64,000 bases of DNA from Solirubrobacteraceae bacterium (GCA_024711025.1 JANJTP010000041.1:45230-109229), one strand, 5' to 3'. Counted from the stretch's first letter, positions 42,391-52,050 are shown. Numbers and translations are program-made. The notes: a model not told the origin generated them from the letters alone.

Positions 42391-43659
42391 ATGAGCACCA
42401 CCGCGCATCGCGCCGTCACCGCGGGCATCGACTACGCCGACCTCTACGCGCGCTGGGAGCGCGGCAACTGGTCGGCGACGGCCATCGACTTCGCCCAGGA
42501 CCGAGTCGACTGGCACGAGCGGATGACCGACGAGCAGCGCCGCAGCGCACTGTGGTTCTACACGCTCTTCTTCCACGGCGAGGACGCCGTCACCGACGGG
42601 CTGTCGCCGTACATCGACGCGGCGCCGCTCGAGGAGCAGAAGTACTTCCTCGCGACCCAGCAGGTCGACGAGGCACGCCACAGCGTCTTCTTCAAGCGCT
42701 TCATGGCCGAGGTCGCCGGCCTCGGCGACGGGACGATGGCCGGCGGCATGCTGGCGACCGAGAGCCTCCTGACGTGGGGGCACCGGAAGATCTTCGGCAA
42801 GCTCGACGAAATGGCCGACCGCCTGCGCGCCGACCGCTCGCTGCCGCAGCTCTGCCGCGCCATCGCGCTCTACCACCTCATCATCGAGGGCGCCCTCGCC
42901 CAGCCCGGCCAGCACTTCATGGAGACGTACCTGGAGCGGATGGACGTGCTGCCCGGCTTCCGCGAGGGCATCCGCCATGTCTCGCTCGACGAGCAGCGCC
43001 ACATCGCGTTCGGCGTGAAGCTGCTCGCCGACGCGTACGCCACCGATCCCGCGATGACCACGGAGGCGATCCGCGAGACGCTTCAGGACGTCGGCGCGCA
43101 CATGGCGGCGATCGCGATGCCGCCGGGCTGGGACGAGACCTATTACACGACGTTCGGCTTCACGTACGACGAGCTGGCCCGCGAGGGCATGCGCCTGCTG
43201 GAGATGCGCCTGAAGGCGATCGGCCTCGACCTGGAGCGGCTCGACCGCTTCCCGATCCCGTTCGACGTACCGTTCGACGAGCGCGCGCGACGCGGACGCG
43301 TGCTGCTCGAAGCCAACCTCACCGGCCCCGACCGGCCCGCCTCACGCGACCGCTATGCGACCGGCGTCATGTTCGACGCGCTGCGCCGCCAGGCCGATCC
43401 GCGGATGGCGAAGCCCGGCACGACGATCGCCTGGGACTTCACCGACGCCGAGCCGTGGCACATCAGCTTCGACGCCGGCCGGGCCACGTCCGGCGCCGGA
43501 ATGACAGAGCACCCCGACCTGCGCCTGAGCATCGGCTTCGACGACTGGGCGGACATGTTCGCCGGGCGCGAGAGCCCACGCCGCCAGCTTCTCACGCGGA
43601 GGCTGCGCCCCCATGGGGATCTGCGGCTGTTCCTGCGGATGCGCCGGATCTTCGCCTGA
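42391..43659 (+). CDS. R2lox-like ferritin-superfamily diiron protein fused to C-terminal SCP2 sterol-carrier domain
   Basis: IDFAQDRVDWHERMTDEQRRSALWFYTLFFHGEDAVTDGL...QQVDEARHSVFF...IIEGALAQPGQ...LDEQRHIAFG; C-terminus AWDFTDAEPWHISFDAGRATSGAGMTEHPDLRLSIGFDDWADMFAGRESPRRQLLTRRLRPHGDLRLFLRM. Confidence 0.82.
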   Translation: MSTTAHRAVTAGIDYADLYARWERGNWSATAIDFAQDRVDWHERMTDEQRRSALWFYTLFFHGEDAVTDGLSPYIDAAPLEEQKYFLATQQVDEARHSVFFKRFMAEVAGLGDGTMAGGMLATESLLTWGHRKIFGKLDEMADRLRADRSLPQLCRAIALYHLIIEGALAQPGQHFMETYLERMDVLPGFREGIRHVSLDEQRHIAFGVKLLADAYATDPAMTTEAIRETLQDVGAHMAAIAMPPGWDETYYTTFGFTYDELAREGMRLLEMRLKAIGLDLERLDRFPIPFDVPFDERARRGRVLLEANLTGPDRPASRDRYATGVMFDALRRQADPRMAKPGTTIAWDFTDAEPWHISFDAGRATSGAGMTEHPDLRLSIGFDDWADMFAGRESPRRQLLTRRLRPHGDLRLFLRMRRIFA

Positions 43660-43685
43660 CGACGGACGCGAGCCGGCCCGTCGCG

Positions 43686-44189
43686 CTAGGCCCCCGCCGG
43701 CCCTTCGGCCGCTTCCGGCCCGGCGGCATCCGGCGCGGCCGGCTCGGCCGCCGCCGCAGCTGGCTCGGCGGCGGGCGGCGCGGTCGTCGAGACGTAGTCG
43801 AACTCCTCCTCGGCGCCGAACAGCAGGTCGAGCGCCTTGTTGCGCAGGCTCTCGCTGAGCGCCAGCGCAGCACCGGCCCCGACGACGACCAGCAGGACTC
43901 GCCTGCCCCAGTGGCGCTTGCGCCGCCCCTGCTCGACAAGCCGGCCGCGGGCCTCCGCGAGGCTCTTGCCGGCCGCGGCCAGCTCTGCCTGGAGCTTGCG
44001 GTCGTCGAAGATCGCGCTCAGCGGGCTGTCCGAGCCCTTCACGCGGTCGATCGCCTCGCGCGCCGAGTCGTAGGCGACGCGCGCGTTGTCGCGAATCGCC
44101 TGGTCCTGCACGACCTTCTTGACGTACGGGTTCGCGAGGAGCTCCTGGATGGTGTGGGCGGCACGCTCCGCCCCGCTCGATGCTGCCAT
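43686..44189 (-). CDS. Hypothetical protein with TM helix and Ala/Pro-rich tail
   Basis: MAASSGAERAAHTIQELLANPYVKKVVQDQAIRDNARVAYDSAREAIDRVK...RRVLLVVVGAGAALALSE. Confidence 0.65.
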   Translation of the reverse strand: MAASSGAERAAHTIQELLANPYVKKVVQDQAIRDNARVAYDSAREAIDRVKGSDSPLSAIFDDRKLQAELAAAGKSLAEARGRLVEQGRRKRHWGRRVLLVVVGAGAALALSESLRNKALDLLFGAEEEFDYVSTTAPPAAEPAAAAAEPAAPDAAGPEAAEGPAGA

Positions 44190-44226
44190 TTCGTCGTCTC
44201 CCGTCTGTGAGGGTCCGAGCGCCAGT

Positions 44227-46701
44227 CTACCCCGCAAAGACCGCCGCGGAGACCGGCGGGGGAACCGGCGCGGGGGCCCCCGCGGGGACCGGCGCGGGGG
44301 CCGGCGCGCGGCGCCTGCGGAGCTCGAGCGCCGCCTCCAGCACCTGACGAACGTCGTCGACGAAGACGAAGCTCAGCTTGCTGCGCAGATGCTCGGGGAT
44401 CTCCTCGACGTCGCCCTCGTTGAGGGCCGGAGCGATGACGGTCTCGATGCCGCTTCGCTGCGCCGCCAGCGCCTTCTCCTTCAGGCCGCCGATCGGCAGC
44501 ACCTGACCGGTCAGGGTCACCTCTCCGGTCATCGCCACGTTGCTTCGCACGGCGCGCCCGGAGAGCAGCGAGACGAGCGCGGTGGTCATCGTGATCCCGG
44601 CGCTCGGCCCATCCTTGGGGATCGCCCCGGCGGGCACGTGCAGGTGCAGGTCGTGGGTCGCGAACCAGTCCTCCGGCAGCTCGGGTGCCAGATCGGCCAC
44701 GTGGCCGCGGACGTAGCTGAGCGCGGCCTGCGCCGACTCGCGCATCACCTCGCCGAGCTGGCCGGTGATCGTCAGCGAGCCCTTGCCGGGCATCGCCGTC
44801 GCCTCGATGAAGAGCACGTCGCCGCCGACCGGCGTCCATGCGAGCCCGGTCGCGACCCCCGGCTCGCGCGTGCGCCTGCGCGACTCCGCGAAGAAGCGGC
44901 GCTTGCCGAGCAGCTCGCGGGCCCGTGCCTCGCCGATGGCGACGCGCTTCTCGGGGCGCCCGTCCGGCCGCTCGGCGACATCGCGCGCGACCTTGCGGCA
45001 GAGTGTCCCGATCTCCCGCTCGAGGTTGCGGACCCCGGCCTCGCGGGTGTAGTCCGAGATGATCGCCTTCAGCGCCGCGTCGGAGATCGAGATCCAGCTC
45101 CGCTTCAGCCCGTTGCGCTCGATCTGCCTCGGCACGAGGTAGCGCCTGGCGATCTGGAGCTTCTCGTCGGCGGTGTAGCCGGCGAGCTGGATGACCTCCA
45201 TGCGATCGAGCAGCGGCCGCGGGATCGTGTCCAGCGCGTTCGCGGTCGTGATGAACATGACGTCCGAGAGGTCGAACGGGACGTCCAGGTAGTGGTCGCG
45301 GAAGGTCGAGTTCTGCTCGGGGTCGAGCACCTCGAGCATCGCGCTCGACGGATCGCCGCGCCAGTCGCTGCCCATCTTGTCGATCTCGTCGATCATGAAG
45401 AGCGGGTTGCGCGAGCCGGCGTCGCGCAGCGCGCGGATGATCGTGCCGGGCATCGCGCCGATGTACGTCCGCCGGTGGCCGCGGATCTCCGCCTCGTCGC
45501 GCACACCGCCGGTGCTGATCCGCTCGAACTCGCGGCCCAGCGCGCGGGCGATCGAGCGGCCGAGCGAGGTCTTGCCGACGCCGGGCGGGCCGACGAAGCA
45601 GAGGATCGAGCCACGCGCGTCCGGCTTCAGCCGCCGCACGGCGAGGAACTCGATGATCCGCTCCTTGACCTGCTCGATGTCGTAGTGGTCCTCGTCGAGC
45701 ACCTGGCGTGCGTGGGCGAGGTCGAGGTTGTCCTCCGTCGAGGCGCTCCACGGCAGGGAGGCGATCCACTCGAGGTACGTGCGGATCACACCGTGCTCGG
45801 CCGCCTGCGGCGGAAGCTGCTCGAGCCTGCGCAGCTCGCGATCCACCTGGGTGCGGACCTCGTCGGGCAGGCCCGCGGCATCGAGCTGCTCGCGCAGCGT
45901 CTCCGCCTCGGCCGCCGACTCGTCGAACTCGCCGAGCTCCTCCTGGATCGCCTTGAGTTGCTGGCGCAGCACGTACTCGCGCTGGCTCTTGTCGAGCTCG
46001 GACTGGACCTGCGACTGGATCTTCGAGCCGATCGAGATGACCTCGAGCTCGCGCGCGAGGACCTCGGCGATCAGCCGCAGCCGCCTGGCGACGTCGGGCT
46101 CCTCGAGGATCCGCTGCTTCTCGTCGGTCTTGAGCCGCAGCGAGCCGGCGATCAGGCTCGTCAGCGCCGACGGGTCCTCGATGTTGGCGACCGCGACCTG
46201 CAGCTCCTCGGGCAGGTAGGGCACCTGCTCGACGATGCTCGAGAAGGTCTCCTGCACGTTGCGCGTCAGCGCCGTCAGCTCCGGCGTCTCGCGCACCACG
46301 TCGGGGATCTCGGTGATCTCGGCGACCAGGTATGGGCTCTCGCGAGCCCAGCGGTCGATGTGCACCCGCTCGGCGCCCTGGACGAGGATCCGCAGCGTCC
46401 CGTCGGGGACCTTCATCATCCGGGCGACCGAGCCGACGACCCCGACGTCGTGGACGTCGCCGGGGCCGGGCGCCTCGATCTCGGAGCTGCGCGCGGCGAC
46501 CATGACGAGCATCCGGTCGCCCGCGAGCACGTCCTCGACGAGCTTCACCGAGCGCTCCTGGCCGACGGCCAGCGGGATCAGCGTGTCGGGCAGCGGGACG
46601 GTCTCGCGCAGCGGCAGGGCCGGCAGCACGCGCGGCAGCGTCCGCGCCGCTCCGACCTGGACGTCGCGCTCGCCGCCGGCCTCGGCGATGTCGATGGTCA
46701 T
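44227..46701 (-). CDS. lon: ATP-dependent protease Lon
   Basis: ILCFVGPPGVGKTSLGRSIARALGREFERISTGGVRDEAEIRGHRRTYIGAMPG...KDGPSAGITMTTALVSLLSG. Confidence 0.97.
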   Translation of the reverse strand: MTIDIAEAGGERDVQVGAARTLPRVLPALPLRETVPLPDTLIPLAVGQERSVKLVEDVLAGDRMLVMVAARSSEIEAPGPGDVHDVGVVGSVARMMKVPDGTLRILVQGAERVHIDRWARESPYLVAEITEIPDVVRETPELTALTRNVQETFSSIVEQVPYLPEELQVAVANIEDPSALTSLIAGSLRLKTDEKQRILEEPDVARRLRLIAEVLARELEVISIGSKIQSQVQSELDKSQREYVLRQQLKAIQEELGEFDESAAEAETLREQLDAAGLPDEVRTQVDRELRRLEQLPPQAAEHGVIRTYLEWIASLPWSASTEDNLDLAHARQVLDEDHYDIEQVKERIIEFLAVRRLKPDARGSILCFVGPPGVGKTSLGRSIARALGREFERISTGGVRDEAEIRGHRRTYIGAMPGTIIRALRDAGSRNPLFMIDEIDKMGSDWRGDPSSAMLEVLDPEQNSTFRDHYLDVPFDLSDVMFITTANALDTIPRPLLDRMEVIQLAGYTADEKLQIARRYLVPRQIERNGLKRSWISISDAALKAIISDYTREAGVRNLEREIGTLCRKVARDVAERPDGRPEKRVAIGEARARELLGKRRFFAESRRRTREPGVATGLAWTPVGGDVLFIEATAMPGKGSLTITGQLGEVMRESAQAALSYVRGHVADLAPELPEDWFATHDLHLHVPAGAIPKDGPSAGITMTTALVSLLSGRAVRSNVAMTGEVTLTGQVLPIGGLKEKALAAQRSGIETVIAPALNEGDVEEIPEHLRSKLSFVFVDDVRQVLEAALELRRRRAPAPAPVPAGAPAPVPPPVSAAVFAG

Positions 46702-47180
46702 GCGCCGTTCCCGAGAACGTCGTCGGCGGCGTTGTCGCCCGGTACCTCGATCGGGACGCTGCGCGAGGTTCGCTCGGGCCGTGCGAGCGGCAGCTCGACG
46801 CGGAGGATCCCATCGCGATAGGTCGCACGCGCCTGGTCGGCGACGACGTCGGCCCCGAGCGGGATGACACGGCGGAACGGGCCGAAGTCGATCTCGAGCT
46901 GCTGGTAGACGCGCCCCTCCTCGGTCGCCGGCCGGCGGTGGCCCGTGATCACGAGGTCGCGACCGGTCACCTCGAGCCCGATGTCCGCCGGGTCGACGCC
47001 GGCCAGCTCGGCGTGCACGACGGCGTGCGGTGGGTCACCTTCGTAGAACAGGTCGACCGCCGGAGAGAATCCACCCCGGCGGCGCGAGGCCAGCCCGCTG
47101 CGGTCGAGGACGTCGCCGAACAGCTCGTCCATCTCACGGCGCATGCGCTCGAAGTTCGCGAAGAGGTCGCGCTCGGACAT
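46698..47180 (-). CDS. Hsp20/alpha-crystallin family protein
   Basis: PAVDLFYEGDPPHAVVHAELAGVDPADIGLEVTGRDLVITGHRRPATEEGRVYQQLEIDFGPFRRVIPLGADV; overlaps lon. Confidence 0.93.
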   Translation of the reverse strand: MSERDLFANFERMRREMDELFGDVLDRSGLASRRRGGFSPAVDLFYEGDPPHAVVHAELAGVDPADIGLEVTGRDLVITGHRRPATEEGRVYQQLEIDFGPFRRVIPLGADVVADQARATYRDGILRVELPLARPERTSRSVPIEVPGDNAADDVLGNGA

Positions 47181-47216
47181 GCAGGCGATCGTATCGGCGC
47201 GCCGCGACTTCCCGGC

Positions 47217-47996
47217 TCAGACGACGTACTCGGCGCCGGCGCGGGCGATCTCGACCGGGGCTCCGAACCCGCGGGAGGCCGCCTCGAGCGTGGCCCGCTG
47301 GTCGAGCTCGTCGGAGAGGTGCGTCAACACGAGCCGCCGCACGGCCGCCCGCCGGGCGAGCTCGCCGGCCTCGGCCGCCGTGAGGTGCCCACGCGGCCCG
47401 CTCGCCTCGGGCTGCTCGAGCGTCGCCTCGAGGAAGAGGAGCTCGCTGCCGCGCGCGAGGTCGACGACGGCCTCGTTGGGCCCGCAGTCGGCGCCGAACG
47501 TGAAGCGCGGGCCACCGGCCGCCGGCGCGATGTCGATCGCGCAGGTCGGGACGTAGTGCGGAACGGGCACGAAGCGCAGCCGCAGCTCGCCGATCTCCAG
47601 GGTTCCGCCGGGAGTGTGGAAGGCGGGTGCGAACGCCTCCTCGATCAGCGTCTCGGAGCCCCAGAGCCCGGCGAGCCGCCGGATCGTCGCGAGGCCGTCG
47701 TACTCGGGCAGGAGGAGCGCCGGACGGTCCGCCGCCGCCCCGCCCGCGACAGGCCCCGCCCGACCGTACGTCAGCGCGTAGGCGTACGGCATCAGGTCGA
47801 GGCAGTGATCGGCGTGCAGGTGGCTGATGACGACGGCGTCGACCCGGCGGTAGGAGCAGTGCTCGCGAAGCCTGCCGAACACGCCGTTGCCGCACTCCAG
47901 CAGCAGCCGCGTGCCCCCGTGCTCGACGACGTAGCCGCTGCACGCTCCGCCGGCGTCCTGCCACGCGGGTGACTTGCCCAGGACGGTGATTCGCAC
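47217..47996 (-). CDS. Metallo-beta-lactamase fold hydrolase (RNase Z-like)
   Basis: MRITVLGKSPAWQDAGGACSGYVVEHGGTRLLLECGNGVFGRLREHCSYRRVDAVVISHLHADHCLDLMPYAYAL. Confidence 0.9.
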   Translation of the reverse strand: MRITVLGKSPAWQDAGGACSGYVVEHGGTRLLLECGNGVFGRLREHCSYRRVDAVVISHLHADHCLDLMPYAYALTYGRAGPVAGGAAADRPALLLPEYDGLATIRRLAGLWGSETLIEEAFAPAFHTPGGTLEIGELRLRFVPVPHYVPTCAIDIAPAAGGPRFTFGADCGPNEAVVDLARGSELLFLEATLEQPEASGPRGHLTAAEAGELARRAAVRRLVLTHLSDELDQRATLEAASRGFGAPVEIARAGAEYVV

Positions 47997-48077
47997 GCTG
48001 GCCCGACTCTACCCCGGGGCCGCCGGCTCACGAGTCGGCCGAGCCGACGAGCCCGCGATCCGCGAAGATCCCGGGCG

Positions 48078-49331
48078 ATGGCGATCGCAGTATCCGTCTT
48101 CGTGGTCGCGCTCGTCGCACTCGCCGCCGAGCGCCCGCACCGCACGCTCGTCGCGCTGACCGGCGGCCTCGCCGTCGTCGCCGTCGGCACGATCAGCCAG
48201 GAGACGGCGATCGAGGCGATCGACTTCAACACGATCGGCCTGCTCGTCGGGATGATGCTGATCGTCCGCCTGACGGAGCCGACCGGCGTCTACAACTACC
48301 TGGCGATCCGCGCCGGGCAGGCCGCGGGCGGCGATGCGCTGCGGCTCGTCTTCGCGCTCGCCGGTGCGACCGCGCTGCTCAGCGCCTTCCTCGACAACCT
48401 GACGACGATCCTGCTGGTCGTCCCGATCACGTTCCTGCTCGCCGACGCGCTCGACGTCGACCCGATCCCGCTGATCGTCATCGAGATCGTCGCCGCGAAC
48501 GTCGGCGGCACCGCGACCCTGATCGGCGACCCCCCGAACATCCTGATCGCCGGCGCGACGGGGCTGTCGTTCACGGCGTTCATCGTCCACCTCGCGCCGC
48601 TCGCGACGGTGACCTTCGTCGCGACGACGCTGCTCCTGTACCGCTTCTTCCGCCACCGGCTGACGATCGACGAGGCGGCTCGCCACCGGCTGCTCGAGCT
48701 CGATGCGGCGCGCTCGATCGAGCAGCCGGAGCTGCTGCGTCGGATGGCGCCGGTGCTCGGCCTGACGCTGGCCGCCTTCTTCCTGCACGGTGCGCTGGGG
48801 CTGGAGCCGGCGACCGTCGCGATGGCGGGTGCGACGGCGCTCCTGTTCATGGCGAGGCGCCCGCTCGAGGACGCGATCGGCGGAATCGAGTGGCCGACGC
48901 TGTTCTTCTTCATGGGCCTCTTCGTGATGGTCGGAGCGCTCGAGGCGACCGGTGCGATCGGCGAGGTGGCGGACGCGCTGCGCTCGCTCAGCGGCGGCTC
49001 GCGCTCGGCCGAGCTGATGACGATCGCGTGGGGCTCGGCCGCCGGCTCGGGCATCGTCGACAACATCCCGTTCACCGCGGCGATGATCCCGGTCGTGCAA
49101 GAGCTCCAGGGCCCGGCCGGCGACGACGCCTACTGGTGGGCGCTCGCGATCGGCGCGTGCTTCGGCGGCAACGCGACGATCATCGCCGCCGCGGCGAACG
49201 TCGCCGCCGCCGGCATCGTCGAGCGCAGCGGGCGGCGGATCGGGTTCGTCGAGTTCATGCGCGCCGGGCTGCCGGCGACGCTCCTGTCGATGCTCATCGC
49301 GACCGCCTACATCGCGCTGCGGTACCTATAG
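48078..49331 (+). CDS. ArsB/NhaD/SLC13-type ion transporter
   Basis: 417 aa polytopic; LSAFLDNLTTILLVVPITFLLADALDVDPIPLIVIEIVAANVGGTATLIGDPPNILIA. Confidence 0.9.
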   Translation: MAIAVSVFVVALVALAAERPHRTLVALTGGLAVVAVGTISQETAIEAIDFNTIGLLVGMMLIVRLTEPTGVYNYLAIRAGQAAGGDALRLVFALAGATALLSAFLDNLTTILLVVPITFLLADALDVDPIPLIVIEIVAANVGGTATLIGDPPNILIAGATGLSFTAFIVHLAPLATVTFVATTLLLYRFFRHRLTIDEAARHRLLELDAARSIEQPELLRRMAPVLGLTLAAFFLHGALGLEPATVAMAGATALLFMARRPLEDAIGGIEWPTLFFFMGLFVMVGALEATGAIGEVADALRSLSGGSRSAELMTIAWGSAAGSGIVDNIPFTAAMIPVVQELQGPAGDDAYWWALAIGACFGGNATIIAAAANVAAAGIVERSGRRIGFVEFMRAGLPATLLSMLIATAYIALRYL

Positions 49332-49335
49332 GCCG

Positions 49336-49824
49336 ATGCCGAGCTCGCTCACCCCCCTCACGCGGATCGAGCCGGCACCGCTGCTGCGGCGCGAGACGAG
49401 CGTCGCCGACGGCGTCCGCGCGCTGCTGGACAGCGGCCTGCCCGGCCTGCCCGTCGTCGAGCCCGACGGCTCGCTCGCCGGCGTCTTCGGCCATCGCGAG
49501 GTGATCGCCGCGCTGTTTCCGGGGTACGTCGGCCTGCTGGAGTCGGCGACCTTCGTCCCTCGCTCGATCGACGCGGCGCTCGAGCTTCGCGCGGACTGCG
49601 TGGACGAGCGGGTCGGCGACTGGATGTACACCGAGCACGTGGAGGCGCCCGAGGACTGCTCCGACGTGCAGCTCGCCGAGACCTTCCTGCACCACCGCGT
49701 GCTCGCGATCCCGATCGTCGACGCGGCGCGGCGGGTGACCGGGCTCGTCACGCGCGAGGACTTCTTCCGCGCGCTCGCCGAGCGACTGCTCGAGCGCCGC
49801 GACGATCCGGCGCACCCGGCCTGA
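49336..49824 (+). CDS. CBS-domain pair protein
   Basis: LLRRETSVADGVRALLDSGLPGLPVVEPDGSLAGVFGHREVI...FLHHRVLAIPIVDAARRVTGLVTREDFFRAL; immediately follows transporter gene. Confidence 0.85.
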   Translation: MPSSLTPLTRIEPAPLLRRETSVADGVRALLDSGLPGLPVVEPDGSLAGVFGHREVIAALFPGYVGLLESATFVPRSIDAALELRADCVDERVGDWMYTEHVEAPEDCSDVQLAETFLHHRVLAIPIVDAARRVTGLVTREDFFRALAERLLERRDDPAHPA

Positions 49825-49888
49825 GCCGCTCGAGCCGGGCGATCCGGCGCGCGAGCCGCGCCGCGCCGCGCGGCACGGTCCGAGCCAC

Positions 49889-50122
49889 TCAGGCGCTGTG
49901 CAGCGCGGCCTGCTCGGCGGCGGTGGGAAACGCCCACACCGAGCGCACGCTGCGTTCCTGGCGGAAGACGAAGCGCATCTGCTGCGGCGGGCGCAGCCCC
50001 TCGGGATGGTTGGGCCGGTAGGTGGCGCAGGGCTCATCGAGGTTGAGCGCGCAGAGCTGGTTGCAATGGAAGAAGCAGCTCTCGCACGACGGCTTCACCG
50101 TCGTTGTACGCACCTTCGTCAT
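49889..50122 (-). CDS. Small cysteine-rich protein
   Basis: MTKVRTTTVKPSCESCFFHCNQLCALNLDEPCATYRPNHPEGLRPPQQMRFVFRQERSVRSVWAF... Confidence 0.65.
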   Translation of the reverse strand: MTKVRTTTVKPSCESCFFHCNQLCALNLDEPCATYRPNHPEGLRPPQQMRFVFRQERSVRSVWAFPTAAEQAALHSA

Positions 50123-50474
50123 TCCGGCCCTGCGCCTCCCGTGCTCGTGTGCCTGTGCTCCGTACCGACCGGCAGCCACCCAAGCACAGCGTCGTCGAGG
50201 CCCGCAACGCCACATCTCGCTCAGCGCATGTTTTTCGTCGGCGGCCCGTCGGCCGACCTCGCAAACGCCGTGAATCCTCTCGCGAGACTCCTATGCGTCG
50301 CCGCGCCGGAAGCCCCTCCCCCTCGCACGAGACAGATCCCGCACGTTGCGCGGATCGGCGCCGCGGGTGGCGCCCCCGCCGGCGCCGGCAGCCTCGACGG
50401 CGGGGGCGCGCGGGCGGCTGCCGCCGGCGCCCTCCGCCGCGCCGAAGGGCGAGCGCCCTAGCCTTCCCGTGACC

Positions 50475-51401
50475 ATGCGGATCCTCGTCACCGGTGCCAG
50501 CGGCGCGATAGGCGCCGCACTCGCGCCGGCCCTGGCGGGCGAGGGCCACGCCGTGCGCGCCCTCACCCGCGACCCGTCGCGCGTGCGCTCCGCCGGGGTG
50601 GACGAGATCGTCAAGGGCGACGTGCTCCTCGGCCAGGGGCTCGACGTCGCGCTCGACGGCGTCGACGTCGCCTACTACCTGATCCACTCGATGGAGTCGG
50701 TGACGCGAACGCAGGGCGCCTTCTCCGAGCGCGAGCGCACCGCCGCCGCGCACTTCGCCGGCGCGTGCCTGCGCTCGGGAACGCGGCGCGTGGTCTACCT
50801 CGGCGCCCTTGCGCCGAGCGACCGGCCGCCGTCCGAGCACCTGCGCAGCCGACTGGCGGTCGAGGAGCGACTGCTCGAGGCGGCCGGCGAGGCCGTCGCG
50901 CTGCGAGCGTCGATAGTCGTCAGCGCCGCCTCGCGCTCGTTCCGCTTCCTGGTGCGGCTCGTCGAGCGCACGCCGATCCTGCCGCTGCCACCGTGGCGGC
51001 ACCATCGCACCCAGCCGATCGACGGCCGTGACGTGATCGCCTATCTCGTCGCCGCCGGGACCTCGCCGGCCGTACGCGGCGCGCTGTCGCTCGACGTCGC
51101 CGGCCCGGACGTCCTGACGTACGGGCAGATCATCGAGCGCATCCGCGACGCCCTCCTGATCGACCGGCCGCGGCTCGACCTGCCGATCGCCCTGACGCCG
51201 GTCGCGAGCGCGATAGCGGCCGCGATCGCCGGCGAGGACCCCGCGCTCGTCGGCCCGCTGATGGAGGGCCTGGACGGCGACCTGATGCCGCGCGACGATC
51301 GCGCGCGCACTCTGCTCGAGGTGCGCCTGCACAGCTTCCAGTCCGCGGTCGAGAGAGCGCTGCGCAACTGGGAGTCGGGTGAGGAGCTGCGCGCGCGATA
51401 G
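50475..51401 (+). CDS. NAD(P)-binding NmrA/SDR-like protein
   Basis: MRILVTGASGAIGAALAPALAGEGHAVRALTRDPSRVRSAGVDEIVKGDVLLGQGLDVALDGVDVAYYLIHSM. Confidence 0.88.
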   Translation: MRILVTGASGAIGAALAPALAGEGHAVRALTRDPSRVRSAGVDEIVKGDVLLGQGLDVALDGVDVAYYLIHSMESVTRTQGAFSERERTAAAHFAGACLRSGTRRVVYLGALAPSDRPPSEHLRSRLAVEERLLEAAGEAVALRASIVVSAASRSFRFLVRLVERTPILPLPPWRHHRTQPIDGRDVIAYLVAAGTSPAVRGALSLDVAGPDVLTYGQIIERIRDALLIDRPRLDLPIALTPVASAIAAAIAGEDPALVGPLMEGLDGDLMPRDDRARTLLEVRLHSFQSAVERALRNWESGEELRAR

Positions 51402-51412
51402 CGTCGTCGTCC

Positions 51413-51865
51413 ATGGCCGAGGTCATCGCGAGCATCGACATCGCCGCACCGCCCGAGCAGGTGTGGGCGGTCGCGCTCGACCCGGGTCGGCTGCACGACT
51501 GGGTGACGATCCATCGCCACCTCGGCCGCCACGACGGCGGGCCGGCCCGCGAGGGATTCGAGATGACCCAGGTCCTGTCACTCCGCGGCGCGCCGTTCAA
51601 GGTCCACTGGCGCCTCGAGCGCTGCGAGGAGCCGCGCGTCGCCGAGTGGCGCGGGCGCGGGCCGGCGGGCTCGCGGGCCGAGACCGAGTACCGGCTCGAA
51701 CCGATCGACACGGGCACTCGCTTCTCTTACCGAAACGAGTTCCACCCCCCGCTCGGATTGCTCGGAAGGGTCGCCCATCACGCGGTCGCGGGCCATATCC
51801 CGGAGGTGCAGGCGGTCCGATCGCTGGAGCGCCTGAGAGCGATCTGCGAGCGAGCGTCGTGCTGA
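51413..51865 (+). CDS. SRPBCC (START-fold) protein
   Basis: MAEVIASIDIAAPPEQVWAVALDPGRLHDWVTIHRHLGRHDGGPAREGFEMTQVLSLRGAPFKVHWRLERCEEP. Confidence 0.85.
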   Translation: MAEVIASIDIAAPPEQVWAVALDPGRLHDWVTIHRHLGRHDGGPAREGFEMTQVLSLRGAPFKVHWRLERCEEPRVAEWRGRGPAGSRAETEYRLEPIDTGTRFSYRNEFHPPLGLLGRVAHHAVAGHIPEVQAVRSLERLRAICERASC

Positions 51866-51941
51866 GCAAACCTGAGCCCCCGTGCAGGATTCGCTTCATG
51901 GCAAGGACATCGCTGCGATGACGTGTCGCATAGGTGTTACT

Positions 51942-51964
51942 GTGAGCGGCTGTCCAGCGCTCAC
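51942..51964. promoter_or_regulatory. Inverted repeat GTGAGCG-N9-CGCTCAC
   Basis: Perfect 7-bp arms upstream of wHTH gene at 52051. Confidence 0.5.
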
Positions 51965-52050
51965 GGGGGCGTCCGCCGGACATGTGGCTGAGGTTCACCG
52001 TGAGCGCGGATTCGATCAACCCGCCCACAACACACCGAAAGGATGCGTCG

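Noticed and set aside
44227-44310. Pro/Ala-rich C-terminal tail of Lon as a novel domain
   Set aside because: Low-complexity tail common in high-GC genomes; no specific signal.
44039-46870. Very long overlapping ORFs on both strands over lon (943 aa minus in another frame, 911 aa plus)
   Set aside because: High-GC shadow ORFs with Arg/Pro-rich, low-complexity translations; the lon frame has clear domain motifs.
50123-50474. Possible ncRNA in the 350-bp gap upstream of the NmrA-like gene
   Set aside because: No conserved motif, clear hairpin or promoter could be supported by eye.
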